A stretch of DNA of 17,533 bases from Ktedonobacterales bacterium (GTDB taxonomy: Bacteria > Chloroflexota > Ktedonobacteria > Ktedonobacterales > JADMIN01), in the NCBI GenBank assembly GCA_025935235.1, contig JAICVT010000051.1, positions 1-17,533 on the forward strand, in the 5' to 3' direction. The first letter of the stretch is position 1. Each line of letters opens with the position of its first letter. A model generated the notes under the pieces. The model was not told where the DNA came from. It worked only from the letters and a program-made list of their open reading frames with translations, and ran no database searches. This document shows, piece after piece, positions 7,124-14,636 of this stretch. A program made the translations under genes and the position numbers.

Positions 7124-7735
7124 ATGCGCAAGATCGTAGTATCCGAGTTTATCTCGCTGGATGGCGTTGTGCAGGCGCCGGGGGGCGCGCAGGAAGATAC
7201 CGAAGGCGGCTTCACACAGGGCGGGTGGACGCATCCGTACTGGGACGACGGGATCGGCGCACACTTCGGTCGGATGCTGAGCGAGGGCGACACCCTGCTG
7301 CTGGGCCGCAAAACGTGGCAGATCCACGGCGGCGCGTTCGAGCCGATGGCCGATGATGATCCGAACTCCATCGGCTTCAACTCTATGCCCAAGTATGTCG
7401 TCTCGACCACCCTGCCCGACGCCTCGGCGTGGCGCCGTTCGACCCTCATCAAGGACAATGTGGTCGAGCTGGTACGCGCCTTGAAGGAGCAGCCGGGCAA
7501 GAACATCCTGATGGATGGCAGCAGTGTACTGATCCACACCCTGGCGCAGAACGACCTGATTGACGAATATAGCCTGCTCGTCTATCCGCTCGTCCTGGGC
7601 AGCGGCAAGCGGCTGTTTCCCGAGGGTCTGCGGTCGAACTTGCGGCTGGTCGAGACGCAAGCGTTCCCCAGTGGGGTCGTGTTGCTGCGCTACACCGTCG
7701 AGCGGCCCGCATCGGAGGACGCAGGCGAGGGTTAG
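7124..7735 (+). CDS. Dihydrofolate reductase family (RibD C-terminal domain) protein
   Basis: This 203-residue stand-alone RibD_C-fold protein is the second member of the tandem pair. Typical features are the start MRKIVVSEFISLDGVVQAPG, the loop TLLLGRKTWQ, the strand KYVVSTTL, the segment ILMDGSSVLIHTLAQNDLID and the closing YPLVLGSGKRLF. This variant, with SLDGV and the GGW..PYWDD insertion, matches a group commonly annotated as dihydrofolate reductase or deaminase in soil bacteria, where the substrate is unknown. GGAGGAG (7111-7117) sits 6 nt before the ATG. The 30-bp gap to the preceding paralog suggests co-transcription. The two proteins differ widely, so the duplication is old or they were recruited separately. 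Confidence 0.87.
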   Translation: MRKIVVSEFISLDGVVQAPGGAQEDTEGGFTQGGWTHPYWDDGIGAHFGRMLSEGDTLLLGRKTWQIHGGAFEPMADDDPNSIGFNSMPKYVVSTTLPDASAWRRSTLIKDNVVELVRALKEQPGKNILMDGSSVLIHTLAQNDLIDEYSLLVYPLVLGSGKRLFPEGLRSNLRLVETQAFPSGVVLLRYTVERPASEDAGEG

Positions 7736-7968
7736 GACCTGTTTTCAAATCTCGCAGGGCGTCAGCTACGCCATTCAAGAAGTACGTGTTCGAGGGCGAG
7801 TTCTGGTGTCGGCGCCACCGGAGCTCCCCGTGCCTGGAACGAGCATGAAAAGGCCATAGAGTGGGGCTAAGCGGTACACCATGAGCAGCATCACGCTCTT
7901 GACGGCGCCTGGTTGACTCTGGGCGTGTCCAACTTCAGCAACGGCGCTGGACTGCAGGTGTGACAGCC

Positions 7969-8991
7969 TTATGCGCGCGCCGCCTCGATCAAGGAGAACG
8001 GCGGCTGCACCGGAATGATCTGACGCAGCTCGAAGCCCGCGGCGCGAAGCAGCGCCCGGTACTCGGCGTCGGTGCGTTCCTTCCCGCCGGTCGCCACCAA
8101 CATATTCACATCCGACTCCAGGACCAGCAGGGACGGGGCGCCGCCACTCAGGATCACGCGCTCCACCAGCAACACTTTGCCCTGCGGCTGCATGGCCTGC
8201 TGGCAGCGCGTCAGCAGGGCGAGAGCATGCGCGTCATCCCAATCATGGATTACCCGCGAGAGCAGGTACGTCTCCGCATGAGCTGGCACGGCCGTGAAGG
8301 CATCTCCCTCGATAATCTCGCAGCGGTCGGCGACCCCCGCGGCTTCGAGCAGCGGGTGGGCTCCTTGCACCACATGCGGCAGGTCAAAGAGCACGGCGTG
8401 GAGGGTCGGATGCGCCTGCAGGATGGACGCCAGCATTTGCCCGTGTCCGCCGCCAACATCGACGAGCCGCGCTGAGGCGGAAAAATCATAGGCCGCGGCG
8501 ACTGTCGGGGCCACACTGGCGGTCCAGTCGCTCATCGTCTGATCGAAGAGCGACGCCGTCTCAGGGTGATCTGCACGATAGTCCCAACTGGAGCGGCCGA
8601 AGATGTGCTGATAGGCGGACTGGCCCGTTTCCACGCTGTCAAGCAACGCGCCCCAGACCTGCCAGGTCGGCTCTCCACCGAAATAGAGCGCGGTCGTGCG
8701 CAGGGAGCCGGGGACACCAGTCTGCAGATACGTCCCCAGCGGGGTCAGCGCAAAGGCGTGGGCCTCCCCTTCACTCAAGAGTTGCACGCCGGTTAGCAGG
8801 CGGAGGACACGATAGAGCGAGGGAGCGTGTGTCCCGGTTACCTGGGCCAACTCCTCGCTGGTGCGCGGGCCGTCCTTCAAAAGGTCCGCGATCCCAAGCT
8901 TGGCGGCGACGTAGATACACTTGGTCACCTGGTAGCCCTGGATGAGTTCTTGCAGGGCAAGCTGGGGGGGAGCGTCGTTCGTCTGCGCCAT
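7969..8991 (-). CDS. SAM-dependent O-methyltransferase (acetylserotonin/COMT type)
   Basis: This is a predicted small-molecule O-methyltransferase of 340 residues. An N-terminal winged-helix dimerisation domain (about 20-75, with KLGIADLLKDGPRTSEELA and SLYRVLRLL) is followed by a class I Rossmann domain: SAM motif I LVDVGGGHG (176-184), acidic-loop LFDLPHV (201-207), GDAF (229-232) and the diagnostic RVIHDWDD (246-253), whose His249 is the likely catalytic base. Relatives act on phenolic, polyketide or hydroxyindole substrates; the acceptor here is unknown and no biosynthetic cluster surrounds it. The frame is open to a GTG at 9012, but the ATG at 8991 is preceded by AGGAGG (8995-9000, close spacing) and gives the usual family length. 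It is convergent with the RibD_C pair. Confidence 0.9.
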   Translation of the reverse strand: MAQTNDAPPQLALQELIQGYQVTKCIYVAAKLGIADLLKDGPRTSEELAQVTGTHAPSLYRVLRLLTGVQLLSEGEAHAFALTPLGTYLQTGVPGSLRTTALYFGGEPTWQVWGALLDSVETGQSAYQHIFGRSSWDYRADHPETASLFDQTMSDWTASVAPTVAAAYDFSASARLVDVGGGHGQMLASILQAHPTLHAVLFDLPHVVQGAHPLLEAAGVADRCEIIEGDAFTAVPAHAETYLLSRVIHDWDDAHALALLTRCQQAMQPQGKVLLVERVILSGGAPSLLVLESDVNMLVATGGKERTDAEYRALLRAAGFELRQIIPVQPPFSLIEAARA

Positions 8992-9048
8992 GTTCCTCCT
9001 CGTTGCTTCCACCTCGTGTTTGGAGAGGCTGACCTCCAGAGAACAACT

Positions 9049-9071
9049 CGAGGCGCCTCGTCCATTCTATA
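9049..9071 (-). promoter_or_regulatory. Candidate promoter -10 with overlapping 12-bp palindrome
   Basis: On the minus strand TATAGA (9066-9071) is a fair -10 box for the O-methyltransferase gene, placing the start site near 9059. The perfect 12-bp palindrome CGAGGCGCCTCG (9049-9060) sits at that start site, where a repressor would block initiation. No good -35 is visible 17 nt upstream, so the promoter would be activator-dependent or weak. Confidence 0.33.
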
Positions 9072-9181
9072 ACCATGGGAGGATACCTTCTATGCTAGGA
9101 CGGCGCAGGAGGCAAGGTCGCTCGCGGCGCCCCTGCGCGTCTCTGCGGCGAGTAAGGCCCCTGCTCTACCTGCCGCGCCTG

Positions 9182-10666
9182 CTATGCTTGTGGCGTCTGT
9201 CCTGGCCCAAAGATGAAATACTCGGACTCCGCCCCAACCAGCAGCGCCTTGCCATTCGGCGACCACTGAAGCGAGGCGAGATTGCCATAGGCGGTTGATG
9301 CATTGCCCGCCTGGAGCGTGGCCAGCGTCTTTCCCGAGGCGCAATCAACGATGAGGACCGTCACGTCCGCGCTGATCTGGCGCGCTCCGCCATCGGCGAT
9401 CGCCGCCAGCAGCTTGCCATCGGGACTCCAGGTGAACGAGCTGGAGGTGAAGGTATAGGGATGAGTTCCCTGCTGCGGGCTGAGCATGGCGTCCATTGCG
9501 GCGTCACGGATAGGCAGCAAGGGAAGACTCGCTGCGCCTCCCTGCTGCAATTGGGCCGCGGAAGGAATAGGTTGCTTGCTCGGTTGCGCGCGCCAGGCAT
9601 ACGAGGCGCTGAGCAGATAGGTTCCATCGGGTGACCAGGCCAGGAAATCTGACCCCGTGAGGAACACAGCGGCGGACTGTGGGTGTTGCGGGTCGCCAGT
9701 GTCCGCCTGGACATCCATTCCCTGCCACACGGTAAAGCTCATCCCGCCATCGGGGACGCCAACCGGGCCAAGCTGGGCGCGTGTGGGCGGATTGGTGGTC
9801 GTCAGGCCGCCAGAGCCTGCTAACGAGCCGTCCGGCCGCCAGCTATAGCTGAGTGACGCGGGCTCGAGTTGCGCCACCGTCCCTCCCTGGATGGCGGGAC
9901 CCAGCGCACTGGACGCAACGACAGGCGCCCCGGTCTTCAGGTTCCACTCGGCGACGTAGGGGAGTTGTTGGGAGAGCTTCACGCCGAAGGCGCGAGCGCC
10001 TCCATCGCTGGCGCCGGCGCTGGCCCCTGCAATGGAGCCAACATAGACCCCGCTCACGGAGATGCGCGGCGCGGCGGGTGGGCCGGTGTAGGCGAACGAA
10101 AACGTCAACGCGACGCTAGCGCTATCTGGCGACCAGGAGACGCCAGTATAGGAGATGCCGGGCTGAAACAACACGCCTGGCGCGCCTGTGGCATCGGGGC
10201 CAATATTCGGAGCGCCAGCCCGGGGCGCCTGGAGATGGAAGGCATTCAGGACCGTCGCATCGGGCTGGAGCGAGGCGAGGCGATGACCATCCTTCGCGCT
10301 CACGATCGCCACCACGGCGGGATAGTAGGCGCTGGAATTGGATTCCGCGCACCCGCCACGCGCGCCGATGATCGCGACCTTCGCGCTATCTGGCGACCAC
10401 GCGGCGGATGCGACGCAAGCCATACCGTAGGCCGCTGGGTCGAGCGCCAATGGGGCGGTCGCCAACGGGGTGGTCGCCGTGGCCGCCGTCTGCGCGCCTG
10501 TCGGCTGCGGCCTGGAGAGCGCCAGTCGGGCGACGACTGCGGTGACCAGCGCCAGCAGCGCCACCGCGCCTAGTATGGGAACGAGCAAGCGCCGCGCAGG
10601 CTGTCGTGGTGGAGAAGTCGAGGGCGTAGTTGGCGCCATGCGCGCCGATCCTGTATCGAAGCTCAC
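9182..10666 (-). CDS. Membrane-anchored WD40-like beta-propeller protein
   Basis: The 494-residue protein has a short basic, Pro/Ser-rich N-terminus, one membrane segment (about 27-46, after ARR) and a large domain probably outside the cell. That domain holds six recurring PD40/WD40-like motifs: AAWSPDSAKVAII, VSWSPDSASVALTF, YSWRPDGSLAGSG, LAWSPDGTYLLSAS, FTWSPDGKLLAAIA and LQWSPNGKALLVGA. This fits a six-bladed propeller similar to TolB-type repeats; no enzyme motif is seen, so it is likely a binding scaffold or sensor. Start choice: no good SD precedes the ATG at 10639, but a GTG at 10666 lies 6 nt after AGGAGG (10673-10678), so translation probably begins at GTG. It stands alone on the minus strand with 396 bp of non-coding DNA upstream. 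Confidence 0.85.
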   Translation of the reverse strand: MSFDTGSARMAPTTPSTSPPRQPARRLLVPILGAVALLALVTAVVARLALSRPQPTGAQTAATATTPLATAPLALDPAAYGMACVASAAWSPDSAKVAIIGARGGCAESNSSAYYPAVVAIVSAKDGHRLASLQPDATVLNAFHLQAPRAGAPNIGPDATGAPGVLFQPGISYTGVSWSPDSASVALTFSFAYTGPPAAPRISVSGVYVGSIAGASAGASDGGARAFGVKLSQQLPYVAEWNLKTGAPVVASSALGPAIQGGTVAQLEPASLSYSWRPDGSLAGSGGLTTTNPPTRAQLGPVGVPDGGMSFTVWQGMDVQADTGDPQHPQSAAVFLTGSDFLAWSPDGTYLLSASYAWRAQPSKQPIPSAAQLQQGGAASLPLLPIRDAAMDAMLSPQQGTHPYTFTSSSFTWSPDGKLLAAIADGGARQISADVTVLIVDCASGKTLATLQAGNASTAYGNLASLQWSPNGKALLVGAESEYFIFGPGQTPQA

Positions 10667-10672
10667 AGGCGT

Positions 10673-10678
10673 CCTCCT
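10673..10678 (-). promoter_or_regulatory. Strong RBS pointing to a GTG start
   Basis: AGGAGG on the minus strand, 6 nt before a GTG (10664-10666) and 33 nt before the first ATG, decides the start of the propeller gene in favour of GTG. Confidence 0.7.
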
Positions 10679-11062
10679 CCCGTACCTGCCACCGTCACGT
10701 TCCGTGGGTGATCGCTGCGCCACAAGAACTACGCATCAACCAGCGCGCATCTAACAGGAGGAGCGAGGCGCCTGCCAGCGTGCGGCGCTTGGCTGGCGTT
10801 GTGAGGTGGCCCCTTTGTCAGGGCACAGAAGTGGGCGGATTAAGACAAGCATTCCTGGCTGCTCATCCGACGCCGGACGCGCGGGTCTGGATCGGTCTTC
10901 GTGAGGTGATACAACGCTGCGCTGCGATCGTGCTGTGCTCCTTCCGCTGGCCCCACTCGCTCCGCCTTGACGCCCGCTCGCAGCCTATTTGCCGATCACC
11001 CTTCCTTGCTCTTCCTGGCCCCTCACACCTTCTGCCCGTCCGCTTAGACCGACGCGCTCGCG
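10679..11062. other. Non-coding gap upstream of the propeller gene
   Basis: About 400 bp separate the class I methyltransferase stop from the propeller start. I see no convincing gene here. The plus-strand reading frame that crosses it is Arg-rich and continues antisense into the methyltransferase gene. A short inverted repeat GCCAGC/GCTGGC (10774-10779, 10792-10797) is the only structure noted. No clear sigma70 promoter was found, although the propeller gene should have one here. Confidence 0.5.
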
Positions 11063-11956
11063 CTACGGTTTGCGCCCGTAGGCGACGTAGACATTCTGCG
11101 GCAGGGAGCGCTGGTCGAGTTCCTGGCGCGCCTGCGCGAGCGCCGCATCATAGGCAGCCTCGCTGGCGATGCCTGCCTTCGTCAGCGGGCCGCGCACGGC
11201 GGTCAGCGCCGAGAGGTAGTCCACCACCATCATCGCGCCGAGCCGCCCGCCCGGCTTGCCGACGGGAATCGTCAGCGGGCGGGCGGTCACGTCGGCGGCG
11301 CCCGCGGCGGTCAGCAGCGGGCCAATCTGGCTGGCGACGGCGAAGTCTATGCCGCGCTTGCTCACCAGCAATTTGCCCCAGTCAGCGAGTTGGTTGAGGG
11401 CAGGAGCGCCATAGGGCGGCTCCGTCTCGATCAGTTCGATCCAGCCGCCGGGCCGCGTCACTCGCATCAACTCGGCGACGACCCCTGGCCAGCGATTGGC
11501 CGGAATGCCCATGATGAGATAGCGCTGGTGGACGAAGTCGAAGCTGCGGTCAGCGAAGGGCAGCCGCTCCAGCACATTGCCCTGCACAAAGGTGTAGTTG
11601 TCGGCGCTGAAGCCCGGCGCCGCTTGCTCGCTGACCGGAGGCGGCGCGATGTCCACGCCGATCACATTGGCGCTGGGGAACTGCGTCGCCAGCTCCATCG
11701 CCCAGCGGCCCGTGCCGCAGCCAACATCGAGGATGTCGCGCGGCTTGCCGATCGGGGCGAGGTAGTTGCCGCGCATGAACGAGCGCAGCATGTGATGCTG
11801 GAAGTCCAGCCGGTTCGTCTCATCCAGATCTTTGGGCAGCATGTACGGAACGCCTGCCACGAAGCGCCGACCGCCCATCATGTCGTCGCTGGAAGGTGCG
11901 GGAGCAGGCGCCACGGCGGCTTTTGGCTTGCGCCGCCAGAACATCAGCCACGACAT
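11063..11956 (-). CDS. Class I SAM-dependent methyltransferase
   Basis: This 297-residue protein has a Methyltransf_11/25-type Rossmann domain: motif I ILDVGCGTGRWA (75-86), the ribose-binding acid in VIGVDIAPP (Asp102), GNVLERLPFADRSFDFVHQR (126-145) and the post-motif strand RVTRPGGWIELIETEPP (165-181). The first 30 residues are basic then Ala/Pro-rich (WRRKPKAAVAPAPAP), likely a flexible tail, possibly membrane-associated through MSWLMFW. The acceptor cannot be predicted. AAAGGA (11966-11971) is 9 nt before the ATG. It is the third gene of a likely operon with the tethered hydrolase and the small membrane protein (95-bp gap to the latter), hinting at a shared cell-envelope or lipid task; that link is inference. 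Confidence 0.88.
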   Translation of the reverse strand: MSWLMFWRRKPKAAVAPAPAPSSDDMMGGRRFVAGVPYMLPKDLDETNRLDFQHHMLRSFMRGNYLAPIGKPRDILDVGCGTGRWAMELATQFPSANVIGVDIAPPPVSEQAAPGFSADNYTFVQGNVLERLPFADRSFDFVHQRYLIMGIPANRWPGVVAELMRVTRPGGWIELIETEPPYGAPALNQLADWGKLLVSKRGIDFAVASQIGPLLTAAGAADVTARPLTIPVGKPGGRLGAMMVVDYLSALTAVRGPLTKAGIASEAAYDAALAQARQELDQRSLPQNVYVAYGRKP

Positions 11957-12051
11957 CGCCTACAATCCTTTCGCGCTGCCTGCTCGGCCGCCTGCTCGGC
12001 GTATGCTGTCCTACTGGATCGCTCCCACACTCGCGGATCAGTCCATCGCGC

Positions 12052-12492
12052 TCAGGGCGCGGGATGCTGGTGAAAGCCGAGCGCCAGCGCGAGCGGGATG
12101 AGGGTTACGATCGCTGAGCCAATCAGAAAGATCATCGTAATCCAGGCTTCCGCCTGCTCGCCCGTGCGCTGGTGGGCGCGCACCCCTTGCAGCGTGCGTA
12201 CCGCCGAGACGAAATAGACGATCACGACGATCGCCAGCCCGCCGCCCGCCGTCGCCATCTCGGTGCGCTGGAGCATATCTATGCCATAGGGCATGGCGAA
12301 GAGCCGCCCGATCACGCTCAACTCCCAGAAGAGCGCGGATAGCGCCACCAGAATGACGCCCGGAAGCAGCCCCTCCGCCGCAGCGCGCGCCATCCGGCGA
12401 ACCGGGCCGTAGGGTACGACGTCATCTGGCCCTCCGCCGAAGTAATCGTTCTGGCTGAGATTTCTGGAGAGAACCGAATGCGGCTCGCGCAT
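12052..12492 (-). CDS. Small three-segment membrane protein, unknown function
   Basis: The 146-residue protein has a polar N-terminus (1-38, ending in the basic VRRMARAAA) and three hydrophobic segments (about 41-62, 81-102 and 115-138), with a His/Pro tail. No recognised domain or catalytic residue is visible. The ATG has a weak SD, AAAGAG, about 8 nt upstream. It begins 48 bp after the tethered hydrolase ends, on the same strand, so translation probably relies on the same transcript. It could be a partner or chaperone of the hydrolase in the membrane, but no direct evidence supports this. Confidence 0.7.
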   Translation of the reverse strand: MREPHSVLSRNLSQNDYFGGGPDDVVPYGPVRRMARAAAEGLLPGVILVALSALFWELSVIGRLFAMPYGIDMLQRTEMATAGGGLAIVVIVYFVSAVRTLQGVRAHQRTGEQAEAWITMIFLIGSAIVTLIPLALALGFHQHPAP

Positions 12493-12540
12493 GGCGCATA
12501 CTCTTTCTGCTTGCGATCAGGTTCGCCGGGTCGGCGCGCA

Positions 12541-14472
12541 TTATGACCCCGATGACCCCGTCGAGAGGCTCGCCTTGAAGAAAGCGACGACGCGAGCGAT
12601 GTAGGCGCTTCCGGCGACATGGAAGGCCTGCGCGTGTGTCGCCTTCGGGACGCTCCACGTCTGCACATGCGCGTTGTGCGCCTGCTGGGCCGCCTGCGCC
12701 AGGATCGTCATGTTGTCGGGCGGCACGTAGGTATCGTCCGCGCCATGAATGAAGAGGATCGGGCGGGGGGCGATGCGCGCTACGACCGACTCGGGCCGAA
12801 CCGCATAGAAGTCTATGCCATACATCACGTTCGCCGCCTGCAAGATGCCCGGCGTGAAGGCGTGTGGCAGGTGCGAGCGGGCGGGAATCTCGCGCTCCAG
12901 AATCGGGATGACGTCGGCGTAGGCGCTATCGGAGACGACGGCCTGGATGGCTGGCTCTTGCGCCGCCGCCAGCAGCAGCGTCGCCGCGCCCATCGAGACG
13001 CCCCAGCCGCCAATCGCCTTGGGTCGCCCCAGGTCAGGATAGGGCATTGGACCGCTCTTCAGAAAGTCCACCGCGCCCAGCACATCGCGCTGCTCATAGT
13101 AGCCGAGGCTGGTCGGCGCCGAGGTAGATTCACCCGACCCGCGCAGATCGAAGGCCAGCACCGCGAACCCGTTCTTGGCCAGCGCGTCGCTCAGGTCGAG
13201 CAGCCCCATGCCGGGATCGGTGCGGTTGGCGCGAATGCCGTGAACGACGATGATCGTCTCCTGATTGGAGAGCTTTCCCTTCCCGGCGACGCCCGGAATG
13301 AACCAACCGCGTAGCTCCAGATGGTCGGTGCGGCTGGGGAAGACGACGTCTTTGTAGGCCAGACCGGCGTCGGCGGGTGTGCCTTTGAGCGGCGTCTGGG
13401 GCGCGTAGATCAGCTGCGACGCGGCGTAGATCGAGAGGCCCGCGTAGGCGCCCGAGCCGAGCACCGAGAAGATCAGCAGCGCCGAGATGAGCCAGAACGC
13501 CAGCAGGCCCAGCGGCCCGGCCTGGCGCGGCTTCTTCACCATCTCCCAGAAGTAGGGAGCTGGGCCAGCCGTGCGCCCCTGCCCCTGCGCTTGCTGGCGC
13601 AGCCGCTCGACCTCGCTGACGGCGCCCGGTGTATACGACCCCGCGTGGTCCCCTGACATCGTGGCGCCCACATGCGCCAATGAGGCGGGGGCGCGGTTGG
13701 CGTCATACGACTCGAGATAGGCGAGCTCGCCGCTGTTACCATGCTCCGCCTCGACTGGTGGCTGGTCAGGCTCATAGCCGGGCGTGCGCGAGGCCCACAG
13801 CGCCGACCGCACGCTGGTGGCGCGGTAGTCGGTCTTCAGACGCCCAGAGTCCATCTCAGGCGGTTGATAGCGCGGCGTCTCCGAATCGCCCGGCCCATAG
13901 GTCGTCCCGTAGCCAGACGGCCCATAGCCGGATGGTCCGTTGCCAGACGGCCCATAGCGCGGTGTGGTGGGCGGGGCTGGCTCAATCGGCGGCGCCTCAC
14001 CGGGGCGCGGCGCCTGGCCGAGCCATTCTGGCTGGTTCCAGCGCAGGTCAGCCGAGGCGCCCGCGCGGTTGGCGCCCGCGTCGGGCTGAGGCGCTGGCCC
14101 GCGATTGGGCCGCCGCATATCGGTCTCATCGGGCGGGCGCTGCTGGTCGCGCATCCACGTTCCCGGCTCGGTCCAGCGCAGCCGCTTGGCCGCTGATGCG
14201 TCGGCATGCTCTTCCAGATCATAGAGATCAGGCGGGTTGTTGCGTCTGCCGCGTGGCCCCGCGCCCGATCCACCAGCGTCATTGTCTCCGTTGGAGCCAC
14301 CGGAGCCGCCGGGGCGACGCCTGAAGGCGGGAACGGAGGTCAGGCGCCGCAGCGGCTCATCTAGCTGGAACATATCGCGGATGGTGCGCGCCTTGCGCGC
14401 GCCCGGCTTGCCTTTGGGGCGCTGCTGATCGTCAGACCAGGAATTGCGGTTGTCGTCCGGTGGATTTCGCAT
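12541..14472 (-). CDS. Membrane-tethered alpha/beta hydrolase with long disordered N-terminus
   Basis: The 643-residue protein has three parts. Residues 1-315 are low-complexity, rich in Pro, Gly, Arg and Asp, and include GPSGN/GPSGY tandem repeats (174-188; DNA 13909-13953). Residues 319-350 form a membrane segment. Residues 375-635 are an alpha/beta hydrolase with oxyanion motif VVHG (409-412), nucleophile Ser493 in GWGVSMG, Asp579 or Asp580 in HGADDTYVP and catalytic His613 in KATHAQAF. It resembles the YqkD/ABHD-like esterase and S33 peptidase families; the substrate is unknown. With one membrane segment and a basic N-terminal side (KKPRQ), the hydrolase probably faces outward and the disordered tail inward. 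It is first in a likely three-gene minus-strand operon. The RBS is weak, and an inverted repeat overlaps the upstream region. Confidence 0.88.
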   Translation of the reverse strand: MRNPPDDNRNSWSDDQQRPKGKPGARKARTIRDMFQLDEPLRRLTSVPAFRRRPGGSGGSNGDNDAGGSGAGPRGRRNNPPDLYDLEEHADASAAKRLRWTEPGTWMRDQQRPPDETDMRRPNRGPAPQPDAGANRAGASADLRWNQPEWLGQAPRPGEAPPIEPAPPTTPRYGPSGNGPSGYGPSGYGTTYGPGDSETPRYQPPEMDSGRLKTDYRATSVRSALWASRTPGYEPDQPPVEAEHGNSGELAYLESYDANRAPASLAHVGATMSGDHAGSYTPGAVSEVERLRQQAQGQGRTAGPAPYFWEMVKKPRQAGPLGLLAFWLISALLIFSVLGSGAYAGLSIYAASQLIYAPQTPLKGTPADAGLAYKDVVFPSRTDHLELRGWFIPGVAGKGKLSNQETIIVVHGIRANRTDPGMGLLDLSDALAKNGFAVLAFDLRGSGESTSAPTSLGYYEQRDVLGAVDFLKSGPMPYPDLGRPKAIGGWGVSMGAATLLLAAAQEPAIQAVVSDSAYADVIPILEREIPARSHLPHAFTPGILQAANVMYGIDFYAVRPESVVARIAPRPILFIHGADDTYVPPDNMTILAQAAQQAHNAHVQTWSVPKATHAQAFHVAGSAYIARVVAFFKASLSTGSSGS

Positions 14473-14485
14473 GCGCGCCTGTCTC

Positions 14486-14523
14486 TCTCACAGCCAGCAA
14501 CACACTTCTATTGCGCTGTGAGA
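14486..14523. repeat. 9-bp inverted repeat in the hydrolase 5' region
   Basis: TCTCACAGC (14486-14494) and GCTGTGAGA (14515-14523) are exact complements separated by 20 nt, 14 bp before the hydrolase start. In the mRNA the proximal arm touches the purine-rich GAGAG that is the only SD-like sequence, so the hairpin could limit translation, or the DNA could be a spaced operator. A TTGACA (minus, 14534-14539) lies just upstream, but no matching -10 at 16-18 nt was found. Confidence 0.45.
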
Positions 14524-14586
14524 TACAACGCACTGTCAAACAGGCTGTTACTATCGGGGGGACTAACGGGCCGCTGCCCCTGGCCA

Positions 14587-14636
14587 GCGTTGGCTCGCGT
14601 TGGCTCGCGTTGGCTCGCGTTGGCTCGCGTTGGCTC
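14587..14636. repeat. Five perfect copies of a 10-bp tandem repeat
   Basis: The unit GCGTTGGCTC occurs five times without a mismatch in 50 bp. The last copy includes two bases of the aroF stop codon (14635-14637, minus strand), so the array begins at the very end of aroF and runs into its 3' region. Copy number of such exact short repeats can vary by replication slippage. Confidence 0.97.

Noticed and set aside
7738..7760. GGACCTGTTTTCAAA-like sequence recalling an insertion-sequence end
   Set aside because: No matching inverted end, no transposase fragment and no target duplication were found in the 233-bp convergent gap.
7871..7963. Short frame with LGVSNFSNGAGLQV, reminiscent of the GVSNFS motif of aldo/keto reductases
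   Set aside because: Only about 30 codons, no start codon, and no other aldo/keto reductase motif; too little to call a pseudogene.
10630..11397. 255-residue plus-strand ORF in the gap upstream of the propeller gene
   Set aside because: Arg-rich, overlaps two minus-strand genes at both ends, and has no homologous-looking motif.
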